Source: Thermococcus sp.
Lineage (GTDB): Archaea > Methanobacteriota_B > Thermococci > Thermococcales > Thermococcaceae
Assembly (NCBI GenBank): GCA_021160985.1
Contig: JAGHBN010000159.1
Coordinates: 1 to 43,130, forward strand
Length of the DNA: 43,130 nt
Reading direction: 5' to 3'
Shown here piece after piece: positions 15,557-23,624 of this stretch. Position 1 is the stretch's first letter; each line of letters opens with the position of its first letter. Under the pieces are notes generated by a model. The model was given only the letters and a program-made list of their open reading frames with translations. It was not told the DNA's origin and made no database searches. The translations under genes and the position numbers were made by a program.

Positions 15557-17034
15557 TTCCTCTTCACCATCCTCGGGGCAAGGAAGAGGACGCTTATGAT
15601 GAAGACCAGTGTCGAGAATATCTCAAGCCTTCCAATCCACATGTGGAGTATCAGGAGTATCTTTACGTCGGGTGGAAGCGCCGGGGAGGTTATTCCAACG
15701 CTCAGTCCAACGTTGCCCTGTGCGGAGGCGGCTTCGAAGAAGGAGTCTACGAGGGGGGCCGCAAGGCGGAGGGATATGTACACGGTCCCAAGAAGTAGGA
15801 TTGCTATGTAAGTCATTGTGAAGCTCATGACCTCCTGTATGTCCGACTCCGTGAAGGTGTAGTCCCCGACTTTCTTCTTTATGACTGCCCCACGTGGGAG
15901 TATGGCCTGCTGGAGCGTCCACTTTAGGCTCTCGTACATAAGCGTAACTCGTATAAGCTTTATTCCACCGGCGGTGCTTCCGGCTCCACCTCCAACAACC
16001 ATGAGGATTGCAATCAGGAATTTGGCGAGCTCGGGATATTTGGAGAGGTCTGCTATTCCAAAACCTGTACAGGTGATGGCAGAGACGGCATGGAAAACCG
16101 CCTCCCGGAGTGCAGCCCCAACTGCGCCCCCGTTCTCAACGAGTATGTATGCAATGAGCGTTACAGTGGGTGTCAGAAAGATGAACATGTACTTGACCTG
16201 AATGTCGTCGAAGAAGGCCTTCAGGCGCTTGCTGCTGAACATCTTGTAGTGGACTGTAAAGTTCACTGCACCCATTATCATGAGGAATATCGTAACGGCC
16301 TCTATGCTCATGCTGTTGAAGAATCCTATGCTCTCGTCATGGGTGCTCATACCACCGGTTCCAAGGCCGGTCATTGAGTGTGTAACCGCGTCAAACAGGT
16401 TCATCCCGTTGATGTAGTAGAGGTAGACGCCGAGAAGCGTCAGGACGAGGTATATCTCAAAGATTACCTTTGAGGTGTTGACGAGGTTGGGAAGAATCCT
16501 CTCGCTTCTTGCCTCGGCCCTGTAGAGCCTTGCAGCTGCCACTCCTGGCCGGATAAGTATCGTGAGCGCGACGAGTACTATTCCTATTCCCCCGAGCCAC
16601 TGCATCCAGGCACGCCAGAAGAGGATTATGTGGGGGTAGGTCGAGAGATTGCTCATCATGGTGAGGCCGGTTCCGGTCCATGCGCTCATGCTCTCAAAAT
16701 ACGAATCCAGAAAAGACATATCGGCAATGTAGATGAAAGGAATCACGCTGATTAAGGATGCAAAAAGCCAGGTGAAGGCCGCAGCCACCATGGCCTGTCT
16801 GAGGTTGACGTCCTCAAGCTTTTCCTGGTGCCTTCCGAGCCAAGCTCCGAGGAGTATGCTAAACGTTCCCGGCACTGCGAAATATATCACGTAGTCTATC
16901 TCCTCGGGATAAAACCACGCTATCAGAACGGGGAAGAGGTAAGCGAGCCCGACACCCTGAAGGATTGATCCTATGAGATTTTTAACTACGAAAATATCGT
17001 CTGAGATGTTTATGTACTTCCCAAGCTCTAGCAT
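15553..17034 (-). CDS. trkH: TrkH/KtrB family potassium transporter
   Basis: A membrane pore subunit of K+ uptake, 493 residues. The four pore-loop filters of the M1-P-M2 repeats are visible in order: SAWTGTGLTMM, SMTGLGTGGMSTHD, ITCTGFGIADLSK and SAQGNVGLSVGIT, each with the filter glycine. Membrane helices fill the rest. Such pores normally work with a cytosolic TrkA/KtrA subunit, and no gene for one is present in this window. The next gene is an ABC ATPase overlapping by 4 bp. The ATG follows GGTGGGCCC. Confidence 0.93.
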   Translation of the reverse strand: MLELGKYINISDDIFVVKNLIGSILQGVGLAYLFPVLIAWFYPEEIDYVIYFAVPGTFSILLGAWLGRHQEKLEDVNLRQAMVAAAFTWLFASLISVIPFIYIADMSFLDSYFESMSAWTGTGLTMMSNLSTYPHIILFWRAWMQWLGGIGIVLVALTILIRPGVAAARLYRAEARSERILPNLVNTSKVIFEIYLVLTLLGVYLYYINGMNLFDAVTHSMTGLGTGGMSTHDESIGFFNSMSIEAVTIFLMIMGAVNFTVHYKMFSSKRLKAFFDDIQVKYMFIFLTPTVTLIAYILVENGGAVGAALREAVFHAVSAITCTGFGIADLSKYPELAKFLIAILMVVGGGAGSTAGGIKLIRVTLMYESLKWTLQQAILPRGAVIKKKVGDYTFTESDIQEVMSFTMTYIAILLLGTVYISLRLAAPLVDSFFEAASAQGNVGLSVGITSPALPPDVKILLILHMWIGRLEIFSTLVFIISVLFLAPRMVKRK

Positions 17035-17064
17035 GGGCCCACCGTAGGGTAAGGGGTAACCCCC

Positions 17065-17076
17065 AATATAAAGCTT
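17065..17076 (-). promoter_or_regulatory. TATA box for trkH operon
   Basis: The minus strand reads AAGCTTTATATT, centred about 35 bp before the trkH ATG. Confidence 0.55.
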
Positions 17077-17089
17077 TTCTCGGATGGGA

Positions 17090-17098
17090 AAGGTTTAA
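17090..17098 (+). promoter_or_regulatory. TATA box for map
   Basis: AAGGTTTAA is centred about 39 bp before the GTG start at 17134. Confidence 0.4.
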
Positions 17099-17133
17099 GG
17101 GCTTGTGTGACCTTTATTCTAAGGTGGTAGAAA

Positions 17134-18021
17134 GTGGACGAGAGGGAAGCACTGATAAAGGCTGGTGAAATCGCACGGAAGGTAAAGGAGGAAGTCGTGG
17201 ACTTAATAAAACCGGGTGCAAAACTTTACGATATCGCTGAATTCGTTGAGCGCAGAATAGTTGAGCTCGGCGGCAGGCCGGCTTTTCCCTGTAACCTGTC
17301 TATAAACTCCAATGCTGCCCACTACACCCCGTATAAGGGAGATGAGACCGTCCTGAATGAGGGGGACTATCTCAAGCTCGACATCGGTGTCCACGTGGAC
17401 GGCTACATAGCGGACACCGCGCTGACTTTCAGGGTCGGGATGGAGGAGGATGAACTCATGGAATCTTCAAAAGAGGCTCTTGAAAACGCGATAGCCACGG
17501 TCAGGGCAGGGGTCAAGATAAGGGAGATAGGCAGGGTTATCGAGGAGACCATACGTGGGAAGGGTTTCAACCCAATAGTCAACCTCAGCGGCCACAAGAT
17601 AGAGCGCTTCAAGCTCCATGCGGGGGTGAGCATTCCCAACGTCTACCGTCAGGCGGACACGTACGAGCTGAAGGAGGGAGATGTGATCGCAATAGAGCCC
17701 TTCGCGACGACCGGTGCGGGTCAGGTCATCGAGGTACCGCCGGCCCTCATTTTCATGTACATCCGGGACAGGCCTGTGAGGAGCGCTCAGGCACGGCGGC
17801 TCCTTATCCACATAAAGAGGGAGTATAACGGACTCCCATTTGCCTACCGCTGGCTTCAGGGCTTCATGCCTGAAGGGCAGCTTAAGCTGGCGCTCTCCCA
17901 GCTCGACAGGGCCGGCGCGATATATTCGTACCCGATACTGCGGGAGGTCAGGGGCGGAATGGTTGCCCAGTTCGAGCACACGGTTATAGTGGAGAAGGAC
18001 GGGGTTTACGTGACAACCTGA
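17134..18021 (+). CDS. map: Methionine aminopeptidase, type II
   Basis: Removes the initiator methionine from new proteins. The 295 residues have the complete pita-bread active site: His63 (NAAHYTP), metal ligands Asp83 (LKLDIGVH), Asp94 (YIADTAL), His154 (SGHKIERF), Glu188 (AIEPFAT) and a final Glu in QFEHTVIV. The positions are one residue off those of the Pyrococcus enzyme. The insert of about 60 residues between His154-Glu188 and the final Glu (including the KREYNGLPFAYRW helix) marks type II. The start is GTG after GGTGGTAGAAA. Single gene, transcribed away from trkH. Confidence 0.95.
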   Translation: MDEREALIKAGEIARKVKEEVVDLIKPGAKLYDIAEFVERRIVELGGRPAFPCNLSINSNAAHYTPYKGDETVLNEGDYLKLDIGVHVDGYIADTALTFRVGMEEDELMESSKEALENAIATVRAGVKIREIGRVIEETIRGKGFNPIVNLSGHKIERFKLHAGVSIPNVYRQADTYELKEGDVIAIEPFATTGAGQVIEVPPALIFMYIRDRPVRSAQARRLLIHIKREYNGLPFAYRWLQGFMPEGQLKLALSQLDRAGAIYSYPILREVRGGMVAQFEHTVIVEKDGVYVTT

Positions 18022-18070
18022 TGCCCTCTTTTCTTTTGCGGGAAAATTGGCTTGGCGTTTTAGTCCTTTT
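18022..18070 (+). terminator. T-rich possible terminator after map
   Basis: Runs such as CTCTTTTCTTTT and GTCCTTTT follow the stop codon before the convergent tRNA-Ser gene. The evidence is composition only. Confidence 0.3.
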
Positions 18071-18130
18071 AAGCAAAGTTGTGAGAATTTGGAAGAGGGT
18101 TGAGACCCCTCCCGGACTCGGCAGTTTGAT

Positions 18131-18217
18131 TGGCGCCGGGGCAGGGATTTGAACCCTGGTGGGCGGACGCCCACGGGATCTCGAGTCCCGCGCCTTCCCA
18201 GGCTAGGCTACCCCGGC
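18131..18217 (-). tRNA. tRNA-Ser (CGA)
   Basis: A class II tRNA of 87 nt with its 3' CCA encoded. The acceptor stem is GCCGGGG pairing with CCCCGGC. The anticodon stem CGGGA/TCCCG encloses the loop CTCGAGA, giving anticodon CGA for the serine codon UCG. A long variable arm (TGGGCG/GCCCAC) and a T-arm with TTCAAAT follow. The discriminator base is G, as expected for serine. No intron is seen. Confidence 0.95.
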
Positions 18218-18242
18218 GCGTTTGGGAGTTGCCGCTCCGATT

Positions 18243-18255
18243 TTATAAAGCTTTC
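18243..18255 (-). promoter_or_regulatory. TATA box for tRNA-Ser
   Basis: The minus strand reads AAAGCTTTATAAA, about 30 bp before the first tRNA base, the expected spacing for a tRNA made with almost no leader. Confidence 0.6.
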
Positions 18256-18298
18256 CGCGAAAATTTTTTAACCTAAGTTAACTAAAACCTCATGGTGG

Positions 18299-18311
18299 CA
18301 AAAGTTTAAAT
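18299..18311 (+). promoter_or_regulatory. TATA box for CBS protein
   Basis: CAAAAGTTTAAAT lies about 45 bp before the ATG at 18351; GGAGGTG is the ribosome binding site. Confidence 0.5.
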
Positions 18312-18350
18312 CCTTGGCTGCCCTAATAATAAATGCTGGGAGGTGACAGC

Positions 18351-19526
18351 ATGGTCGGAATTCTGGTGCAAGAGGTTATGACAGACAGGTTCCAGAAGAT
18401 AGACATCGACGCCCCGCTTTCTGAGGCGATCGGAATTCTTGAAAAAGAAGACCCCGATCTGATTCTGGTCTTCGACGGGAACCTGTATAAGGGCGTCCTG
18501 ACCCAGGACTTGATAATTAGGTCCCACCTGAAATGGGACCCCACCAAGGCCAAGGTTAGGGATGTCTACAAGCCCGCTCCGGTTATAAAGCCGGATGAAG
18601 ACTTGAGCAAGGCTGCAAAGCTCATGCTTGAGGTTGATCTCCGCTCCCTCCCCGTTGGGGAGAGCAAGGCTGAAATCATTGGAGTTATAAGCGACATTGA
18701 ACTCCTCAAGAGGATTTCCCAGGAGGAGTTTGGAAAGAGAAAGGTTGAGGAGTTCATGACCAGAGACGTGATAACCCTCAAGCCCGACGACACCGTTGCA
18801 AAGGCCCTTGCCACAATGCGCGACCACGCGATATCGAGGATACCAATCGTAGACGAGACTGGGAAGCTTGAGGGCCTCGTAACCCTTCACGACCTCATCA
18901 TAAGGTTCATCAAGCCCCGCTTCAAGGCCCAGTACGGAGAGGTCGCCGGTGAGAAGATACCTCCCTTCAGCATGCAGCTCCGCGACGTCATGATAAGGGG
19001 AGTCATAACCATACTCCCGGACGCGACCGTGAGGGAAGCAGTGGCCACGATGGTAGACAACGACATCGACGGGCTGGTGGTGGTGAACGAGGACAACAAA
19101 GTCGTCGGAGTGCTCACGGTGAAAGACCTGCTCCTTCCGATATCGAGGATGGTCGAAAAGGAGGCAAGGTTCTACCTCCAGCTGGGAGGCGACGCCGATA
19201 TACTCAGCGACTTCACGAGGGAGAGGATAATCAGCGACATAAGGCGCTTCATCGACGGCTATGAAGACCTGCTCGGCCAGGAGGGCATAATTTACCTCCA
19301 CATAAGGCGCTTCCCGGAGAAGTTCAGGGGGGTCCACCTCTACCAGGCAAGGATGAGGGTCGTCACCGACAGGGGCGTCTTCGTGGCGACGGGAGAGACC
19401 TGGGGCGCTATCCAGGCAGTCCACGACGCCCTCAGGGCCATCGAGAGGCAGCTCCTCCAGAAGGCAGAGCTTGAAAAAGATACGAGGTATTCGAGGCGCT
19501 TCCTTGAGAAGCTTGGCCTCGTCTGA
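18351..19526 (+). CDS. Four-CBS protein with C-terminal HPF/RaiA-like domain
   Basis: A 391-residue soluble protein. Four CBS motifs occur in two tandem pairs: VQEVMTDRFQKI, VRDVYKPAPVIKP, VEEFMTRDVITLKP and LRDVMIRGVITILP mark their starts (about residues 6, 70, 127 and 207). CBS pairs usually bind adenosine nucleotides. The last 110 residues (from about 285) do not look like CBS: they contain IIYLHIRRFPEKF, then ARMRVVTDRGVFVATGE, then HDALRAIERQLLQ, the strand-helix pattern and closing helix of ribosome hibernation factors (HPF/RaiA). Nucleotide-controlled ribosome binding is therefore a reasonable hypothesis but unproven here. The ATG at 18351 is fixed by GGAGGTG 6 nt upstream; an ATG at 18333 lies before that site. 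Confidence 0.8.
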   Translation: MVGILVQEVMTDRFQKIDIDAPLSEAIGILEKEDPDLILVFDGNLYKGVLTQDLIIRSHLKWDPTKAKVRDVYKPAPVIKPDEDLSKAAKLMLEVDLRSLPVGESKAEIIGVISDIELLKRISQEEFGKRKVEEFMTRDVITLKPDDTVAKALATMRDHAISRIPIVDETGKLEGLVTLHDLIIRFIKPRFKAQYGEVAGEKIPPFSMQLRDVMIRGVITILPDATVREAVATMVDNDIDGLVVVNEDNKVVGVLTVKDLLLPISRMVEKEARFYLQLGGDADILSDFTRERIISDIRRFIDGYEDLLGQEGIIYLHIRRFPEKFRGVHLYQARMRVVTDRGVFVATGETWGAIQAVHDALRAIERQLLQKAELEKDTRYSRRFLEKLGLV

Positions 19527-19527
19527 A

Positions 19528-20637
19528 TTATCTCATTTTCTTAAACTCTTTTTCCAGCAGTTTGAGCTCTTTGGTCGAGAGGGCATCGTAGTCTATCACA
19601 AGTATCATCGTTCCTCCCGCTGAAATTATCCTGTCCTTCAGCGAGAGGATGAACTTCAGTGTGTTCTCGAAGCCGTTTTCCATCATCAGGTACTCGAATG
19701 CGTCGACGTATGCCGTAACGTACCCGTTTTCAATGGCCCTGGCGAGGAGATCCATCAGGATTCCCATCTTTGTTGGGGGCACAGCGTAGATGGGGGGTTT
19801 TTCGTTGAGTTTACCCTCACTCACGCTTGTTATCCAGAAGACCACAGATTCCGGGTTGACTTTTTCGAGTATCTTGGAAGGGGGCATGCGGGTTACCACA
19901 ATGACGCTGGGCCTTGATAGTATATCGAGAATGGCCCTGTTCCGTGTGGATGATGAAGCCATGAAGGCCCCCGGAGGTATTTCAGTGTGGGAGGGTTTTC
20001 TTGCGGGCGATATCTCGTAGAATGCGAACCTGAGGGCTCCAATCGCTGCGGCGACTCTGAAAATACCGCCCAACATAAAGCCGATGGGGGCGAACCATTC
20101 GAGGTTCCTCGTGAGGGGATACGTCATGTTGAGCGCTCCAAGGAGTACCAGACCGAGGGGGAATAAAATTTCTATCCTCTTCTTTGATATCACGCGCTTC
20201 CAGAGGACGCCTCCAAAGTATACAAGTGCACCCCCGTAGAGGAGGTACGGAATGGAGGACTGCAGGGTGAAGTTGTCCCCAAAAACATCGGTGGCCAGAA
20301 GGAAAATCCAGACGTACGAGATAACTACCACAGCCGACATTATCAGCACGTGCCTGAGGGTAGTTTCCTTGTGTTTTATGTGGAGGCTTCCCCACAGAAG
20401 GAGGATGGCGATGAGAAAATTGGGTATTGTTGAGGCAATTATGTACGCATCAGGGATTATCTTTATCCCCATAGGCTTCAGGATGTAGCTTTCTATGTGG
20501 AGGGCGTTTATGAAGAAAGCCGTTGATAGAAGGAGCCACCCCTTTTCCCTTGTCTTCCAGGCTTTGTATGATATGGCTAAGAAAAGAAGCCACCTTGAGA
20601 GGATGTTGAGGTAAGGGATGGCGGCTTCGTAGCTCAT
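19528..20637 (-). CDS. Membrane protein with C-terminal DUF835 domain
   Basis: A 369-residue protein. About seven membrane helices occupy residues 8-215. A cytosolic DUF835 domain follows (about 235-369, starting SRPSVIVVTRMPP and containing VVFWITSV, AYVDAFEYLMMENG and MILVIDYDALS). DUF835 resembles a degenerate P-loop/RecA-like fold without a Walker A motif. This architecture is common in Thermococcales and has been guessed to be sensory; its function is unknown. It is the last gene of the uppP-like/nucleotidylyltransferase operon, coupled by an ATGA overlap. One base separates its stop from the stop of the convergent CBS gene. Confidence 0.8.
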   Translation of the reverse strand: MSYEAAIPYLNILSRWLLFLAISYKAWKTREKGWLLLSTAFFINALHIESYILKPMGIKIIPDAYIIASTIPNFLIAILLLWGSLHIKHKETTLRHVLIMSAVVVISYVWIFLLATDVFGDNFTLQSSIPYLLYGGALVYFGGVLWKRVISKKRIEILFPLGLVLLGALNMTYPLTRNLEWFAPIGFMLGGIFRVAAAIGALRFAFYEISPARKPSHTEIPPGAFMASSSTRNRAILDILSRPSVIVVTRMPPSKILEKVNPESVVFWITSVSEGKLNEKPPIYAVPPTKMGILMDLLARAIENGYVTAYVDAFEYLMMENGFENTLKFILSLKDRIISAGGTMILVIDYDALSTKELKLLEKEFKKMR

Positions 20638-21893
20638 AACTTTTTCACCAAGGTTTCCTGTTTGACCACGACGAGGGTCTTTGGCGGAACGTTCCGGTCA
20701 ACCACGACCCCGGGTCCCACCAAAGAACCACTGCCGATTTTCCTCCCTGGGTATATACTGACGTTGATCCCTATTTTCACGTTGTGGCCTATTATAGCGC
20801 CCAGTTTGTGCCTGCCGCTGTCCTCCAGCTTTCCCTTTATCTCCACTTTTATGTTCCCGCGGTCGTGCCTGAGGTTTGCGGTGATTGTTCCGGCCCCGAG
20901 GTTTGTGTTTTCCCCAATTATGGAGTCCCCGACGTAGTTCAGGTGGGGAGCGTTGCTGTGGTCCATTATTATCGAGTTCTTGACCTCTACGGCGTTTCCT
21001 ATGTGGCACTCATCCCCTATGCTCGTGAAGGGGCGGATGAAGCAGTTGGGGCCTATGCGCGAGTTCTTGCCGATTTTCACTGGTCCAATTATGTAGCTCC
21101 CGCTTCTCACCACGGTTCCCTCTCCGATTTCCACGGGGGGCACTATTACGGCTCCTTCCTCGACGGTTCCTCGGATCTCGTGCTTGAGCTTGTTCTTGAG
21201 GAGGTATTCGTTCAGTTCAAGGAGGTTCCACGGCCGTCCAACGTCGTTCCAGTACCCGTTATAAACGGCATAGGCAACTTTCTTCCCGGCTTTTATCATG
21301 AGGTTCATCGTATCCGTTATCTCGTATTCCCCGCGTTTGCTGAGCTGGGTCCTGGCTATAAACTCGAAAATATCGGGTTTGAACGCGTAAATGCCCAGGT
21401 TTGCGTAGCCTGCCACGTGTCCGGGTTTTTCGAGGATGCTGGTTACAAAAGCGCCTTCCGTTTCTATCTTTCCAAAGTGGCTGAGATCCTCGAAGTGCTT
21501 TACCACAAGGGCTGCATCGGCCCTTTCACGCCTGAACGTCGATATGAGCTCTCTTAACGCCTCTTCTTCGAAGTATATGTCCCCGTTGACGGCTATGAAC
21601 TCTTCATCCCCCACGTATTCCTTGGAGGATTCTATGGCCTTTGCGGTTCCCTCACCGGGGAGCTGGTCAACGTACGTTATGGGTTTTCCGTTAAATTCGT
21701 CTCCAAGGGAGCTGATTATCTTATCCTTTTCATACCTCACGATGATTACGAACTCGTCCACGAATGGATCGAGGTTTTCAAGCACGTATTCTATTATCGG
21801 CCTGTTTGCGACATTCAGGATGACCTTGGGCCGGTCATCGGTAAGGGGCTGGAGCCTCTCCCCTCTGCCTGCAGCAAGGACGACGCCCTTCAA
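20634..21893 (-). CDS. Bifunctional sugar-1-phosphate nucleotidylyltransferase/acyltransferase (GlmU-like)
   Basis: Makes an NDP-sugar for glycan synthesis. The 419 residues have an N-terminal nucleotidylyltransferase domain (1-225) with LAAGRGERLQPLTDDRPK (nucleotide and phosphate binding), VNGDIYF (metal-binding Asp) and ILEKPGH. A C-terminal left-handed beta-helix follows (245-419) with many hexapeptide turns and the GlmU-type catalytic look of NLGAGTITANLRHD. Archaeal relatives use glucose-1-P, GlcN-1-P or GlcNAc-1-P with UTP or dTTP; the exact sugar cannot be read from sequence. It is coupled by ATGA overlaps to the uppP-like gene before it and the DUF835 gene after it. Confidence 0.9.
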   Translation of the reverse strand: MKGVVLAAGRGERLQPLTDDRPKVILNVANRPIIEYVLENLDPFVDEFVIIVRYEKDKIISSLGDEFNGKPITYVDQLPGEGTAKAIESSKEYVGDEEFIAVNGDIYFEEEALRELISTFRRERADAALVVKHFEDLSHFGKIETEGAFVTSILEKPGHVAGYANLGIYAFKPDIFEFIARTQLSKRGEYEITDTMNLMIKAGKKVAYAVYNGYWNDVGRPWNLLELNEYLLKNKLKHEIRGTVEEGAVIVPPVEIGEGTVVRSGSYIIGPVKIGKNSRIGPNCFIRPFTSIGDECHIGNAVEVKNSIIMDHSNAPHLNYVGDSIIGENTNLGAGTITANLRHDRGNIKVEIKGKLEDSGRHKLGAIIGHNVKIGINVSIYPGRKIGSGSLVGPGVVVDRNVPPKTLVVVKQETLVKKL

Positions 21894-22696
21894 ATTATCA
21901 CCCCCAAGACGTATACGGTGATGGCAGCGGCACCGAAAACTATGCCTATGCCCTTTCTTCCAAACCTATCTGCCAGCTTCAGCAGGAAGTGGATGGTTGC
22001 GATGCTGGCTGCAAAAGAGGCCGTGAACACGACGAAGGAATCAACGGGGGAAATCGGATTGTAGTCCCCGATAAAGATGAGCCTGAGTGCCAAATATGCA
22101 GGGGCCAGAAGGAAGCTCAGTTCGAGCACTTTTCTAATTTTAATGCCGCTGAGGAGGAGGGGGAGCACACTCATGCCTGTCCGAGATATTTCTCCTGTGA
22201 AAGTCACTCCCTGGGCTATTCCGGTCATGATCGAATCCACGAGGGTGGGCTCGTCTTTTCGCTTCCTCATCTCAGACTCCAGCTTCTGGATGCGGCTTTT
22301 TTTCTCGAGTTTAAGGAGCGCCGTCGCTGTTATCAGAAGGCCCACAAGTGCGTTCACGGCGTCGGATTGTAAGGGAGACAGCTTTGTGGATAGCCCCATG
22401 TGCAGGGGATATCCCACAGCTACCGTGAATATCAGTGCATAGAAGAGGAACTTCAGGTCGGCCTCAGACTGCCTTTGGGAGAGCATCTGGAGGCCCCTTC
22501 CAATGGAATCTCTGAAATAGAAGATAACCGCAAACATCATTCCGAGGTAGGCGGGCACGATGTGGTTGCTCAGATTGGGGTCAATGGGGGAAAGAACCTC
22601 TGAGGTGAAGGCTCCGTTAGGGGCCACAGGAAACCACGCAAGGACTCCATAGAGTATTCCTGTGATAGCCGATGCTAGGTACGAGGGCTCGACCAT
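21890..22696 (-). CDS. uppP: Undecaprenyl/dolichyl diphosphatase-like membrane protein (UppP/BacA family)
   Basis: A polytopic membrane protein of about 268 residues resembling UppP, which removes one phosphate from polyprenyl diphosphate so the lipid carrier can be reused. The two family motifs are recognisable but altered: GVLAWFPVAPNGAF, where UppP has (T/A)E(F/W)LP(I/V)SS(S/T)GH, and GIAQGVTFTGEISRTGMSV, where it has G(L/I)(A/F)Q...PG(T/V)SRSG. The Arg and Glu remain, so activity is possible. The C-terminal half shows four helices. Three starts lie close together (GTG 22705, ATG 22702, ATG 22696). I prefer 22696, which has GTGAT upstream and a TATA box 39 bp away. First gene of the operon. 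Confidence 0.75.
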   Translation of the reverse strand: MVEPSYLASAITGILYGVLAWFPVAPNGAFTSEVLSPIDPNLSNHIVPAYLGMMFAVIFYFRDSIGRGLQMLSQRQSEADLKFLFYALIFTVAVGYPLHMGLSTKLSPLQSDAVNALVGLLITATALLKLEKKSRIQKLESEMRKRKDEPTLVDSIMTGIAQGVTFTGEISRTGMSVLPLLLSGIKIRKVLELSFLLAPAYLALRLIFIGDYNPISPVDSFVVFTASFAASIATIHFLLKLADRFGRKGIGIVFGAAAITVYVLGVII

Positions 22697-22710
22697 GGTC
22701 ATCACTGGTA

Positions 22711-22719
22711 AGTTTAAAT
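22711..22719 (+). promoter_or_regulatory. TATA box for MBL-fold gene
   Basis: AGTTTAAAT is centred about 38 bp before the ATG at 22754. Confidence 0.45.
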
Positions 22720-22729
22720 TGGCCTAAAA

Positions 22730-22740
22730 ACATAAACTTT
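22730..22740 (-). promoter_or_regulatory. TATA box for uppP-like operon
   Basis: The minus strand reads AAAGTTTATG. It lies upstream of, and interleaved with, the opposite promoter, so the two divergent transcripts start in overlapping DNA. Confidence 0.45.
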
Positions 22741-22753
22741 TCGAGGGATTCGG

Positions 22754-23560
22754 ATGAAGCTGACCGTAGTTTATGAGAACCATGCGGGATTCACCAAGGG
22801 TCTCATCGGTGGACACGGGTTCTCAGCCCTTGTGGAGCACGAAGGCACCAGGGTTCTTATAGACGCTGGAACCGACGGAAAAGTCCTCCTAAACAATATG
22901 GATGCCCTGGGGATCGAGCCAGGTTCGATAGACTATCTCTTCATAACGCACGGCCACTACGACCATACCGGCGGTCTGAAGGCGCTCCTCGAAGCCAGGT
23001 CGGAGCCGTTAAAGATAATCGCCCACCCGGCAATCTTCCGGAGAAGGATTGCACTGAAGCCGAGGAGGCGCGAGATAGGAATTCCCTTCGCGAGGGAGGA
23101 GCTGGAAGAACTTGGAGCGGAGTTCGTTCTCAGGAAGGAGCCCTTTGAGTTTGCCCCGGGACTGTGGAGCTCCGGCGAAATACCGCGGCGCACGTGGGAC
23201 AGGGTTGTTGGCTACGTTGAGGAAGGGGGCCGCCTCATCAGGGACCTGGTTCCGGATGACATGGCCCTCATCATTGATCTGGGGGACTCTGCGGCGGTGA
23301 TCACCGGCTGCGGCCACTCGGGAGTCCTTAACATAGTATGGCATGCGGAGGACGTTCTTGGGAAGCCTGTGCGGGAGTTGATTGGGGGGTTTCATCTGGG
23401 GGGTGCCAAAAAAGAGTTTCTGAATGACATCGTTGAGAGAATCGACGCCGAAAGGCTCTACGCCGGCCACTGCACAGGGCTGAATGAGTACGCGTTCCTG
23501 AAAGCGAGATTGGGCGGGAGGATTGAGCCCCTCCACGTTGGCAAAATCATCGAGCTTTAG
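22754..23560 (+). CDS. MBL-fold metallohydrolase (COG1237-like)
   Basis: A metallo-beta-lactamase-fold enzyme of 268 residues. The zinc motif THGHYDHTGG gives His66, His68, Asp70 and His71; further ligands are His188 (GCGHSG), with His-containing GGFHLGG and AGHCTG near the end. This pattern, with HYDHTGGL and a GCGHSG, matches the group that includes the methanogen enzyme for 7,8-dihydropterin-6-methyl-4-(beta-D-ribofuranosyl)-aminobenzene 5'-phosphate synthesis. Many relatives have other or unknown substrates, so I keep the broad name. A folate- or pterin-type role would fit the dihydropteroate synthase-like gene at the left edge, but the two are not linked in an operon. Confidence 0.82.
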   Translation: MKLTVVYENHAGFTKGLIGGHGFSALVEHEGTRVLIDAGTDGKVLLNNMDALGIEPGSIDYLFITHGHYDHTGGLKALLEARSEPLKIIAHPAIFRRRIALKPRRREIGIPFAREELEELGAEFVLRKEPFEFAPGLWSSGEIPRRTWDRVVGYVEEGGRLIRDLVPDDMALIIDLGDSAAVITGCGHSGVLNIVWHAEDVLGKPVRELIGGFHLGGAKKEFLNDIVERIDAERLYAGHCTGLNEYAFLKARLGGRIEPLHVGKIIEL

Positions 23561-23563
23561 CGA

Positions 23564-23574
23564 ACCTTTAAATA
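23564..23574 (+). promoter_or_regulatory. TATA box for NOG1 gene
   Basis: ACCTTTAAATA lies about 55 bp before the ATG at 23625, directly after the MBL gene stop. Confidence 0.5.
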
Positions 23575-23624
23575 CCTCGTCGAAAAGCTAAGCACCGCGA
23601 GAGGAAAGATGAGAGGTGAGAGTG

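Noticed and set aside
18306..19424. Long open frame (about 372 codons) on the minus strand inside the CBS gene
   Set aside because: It is the antisense shadow of a GC-rich, well-supported CBS gene; its translation has no recognisable domain and no ribosome binding site.
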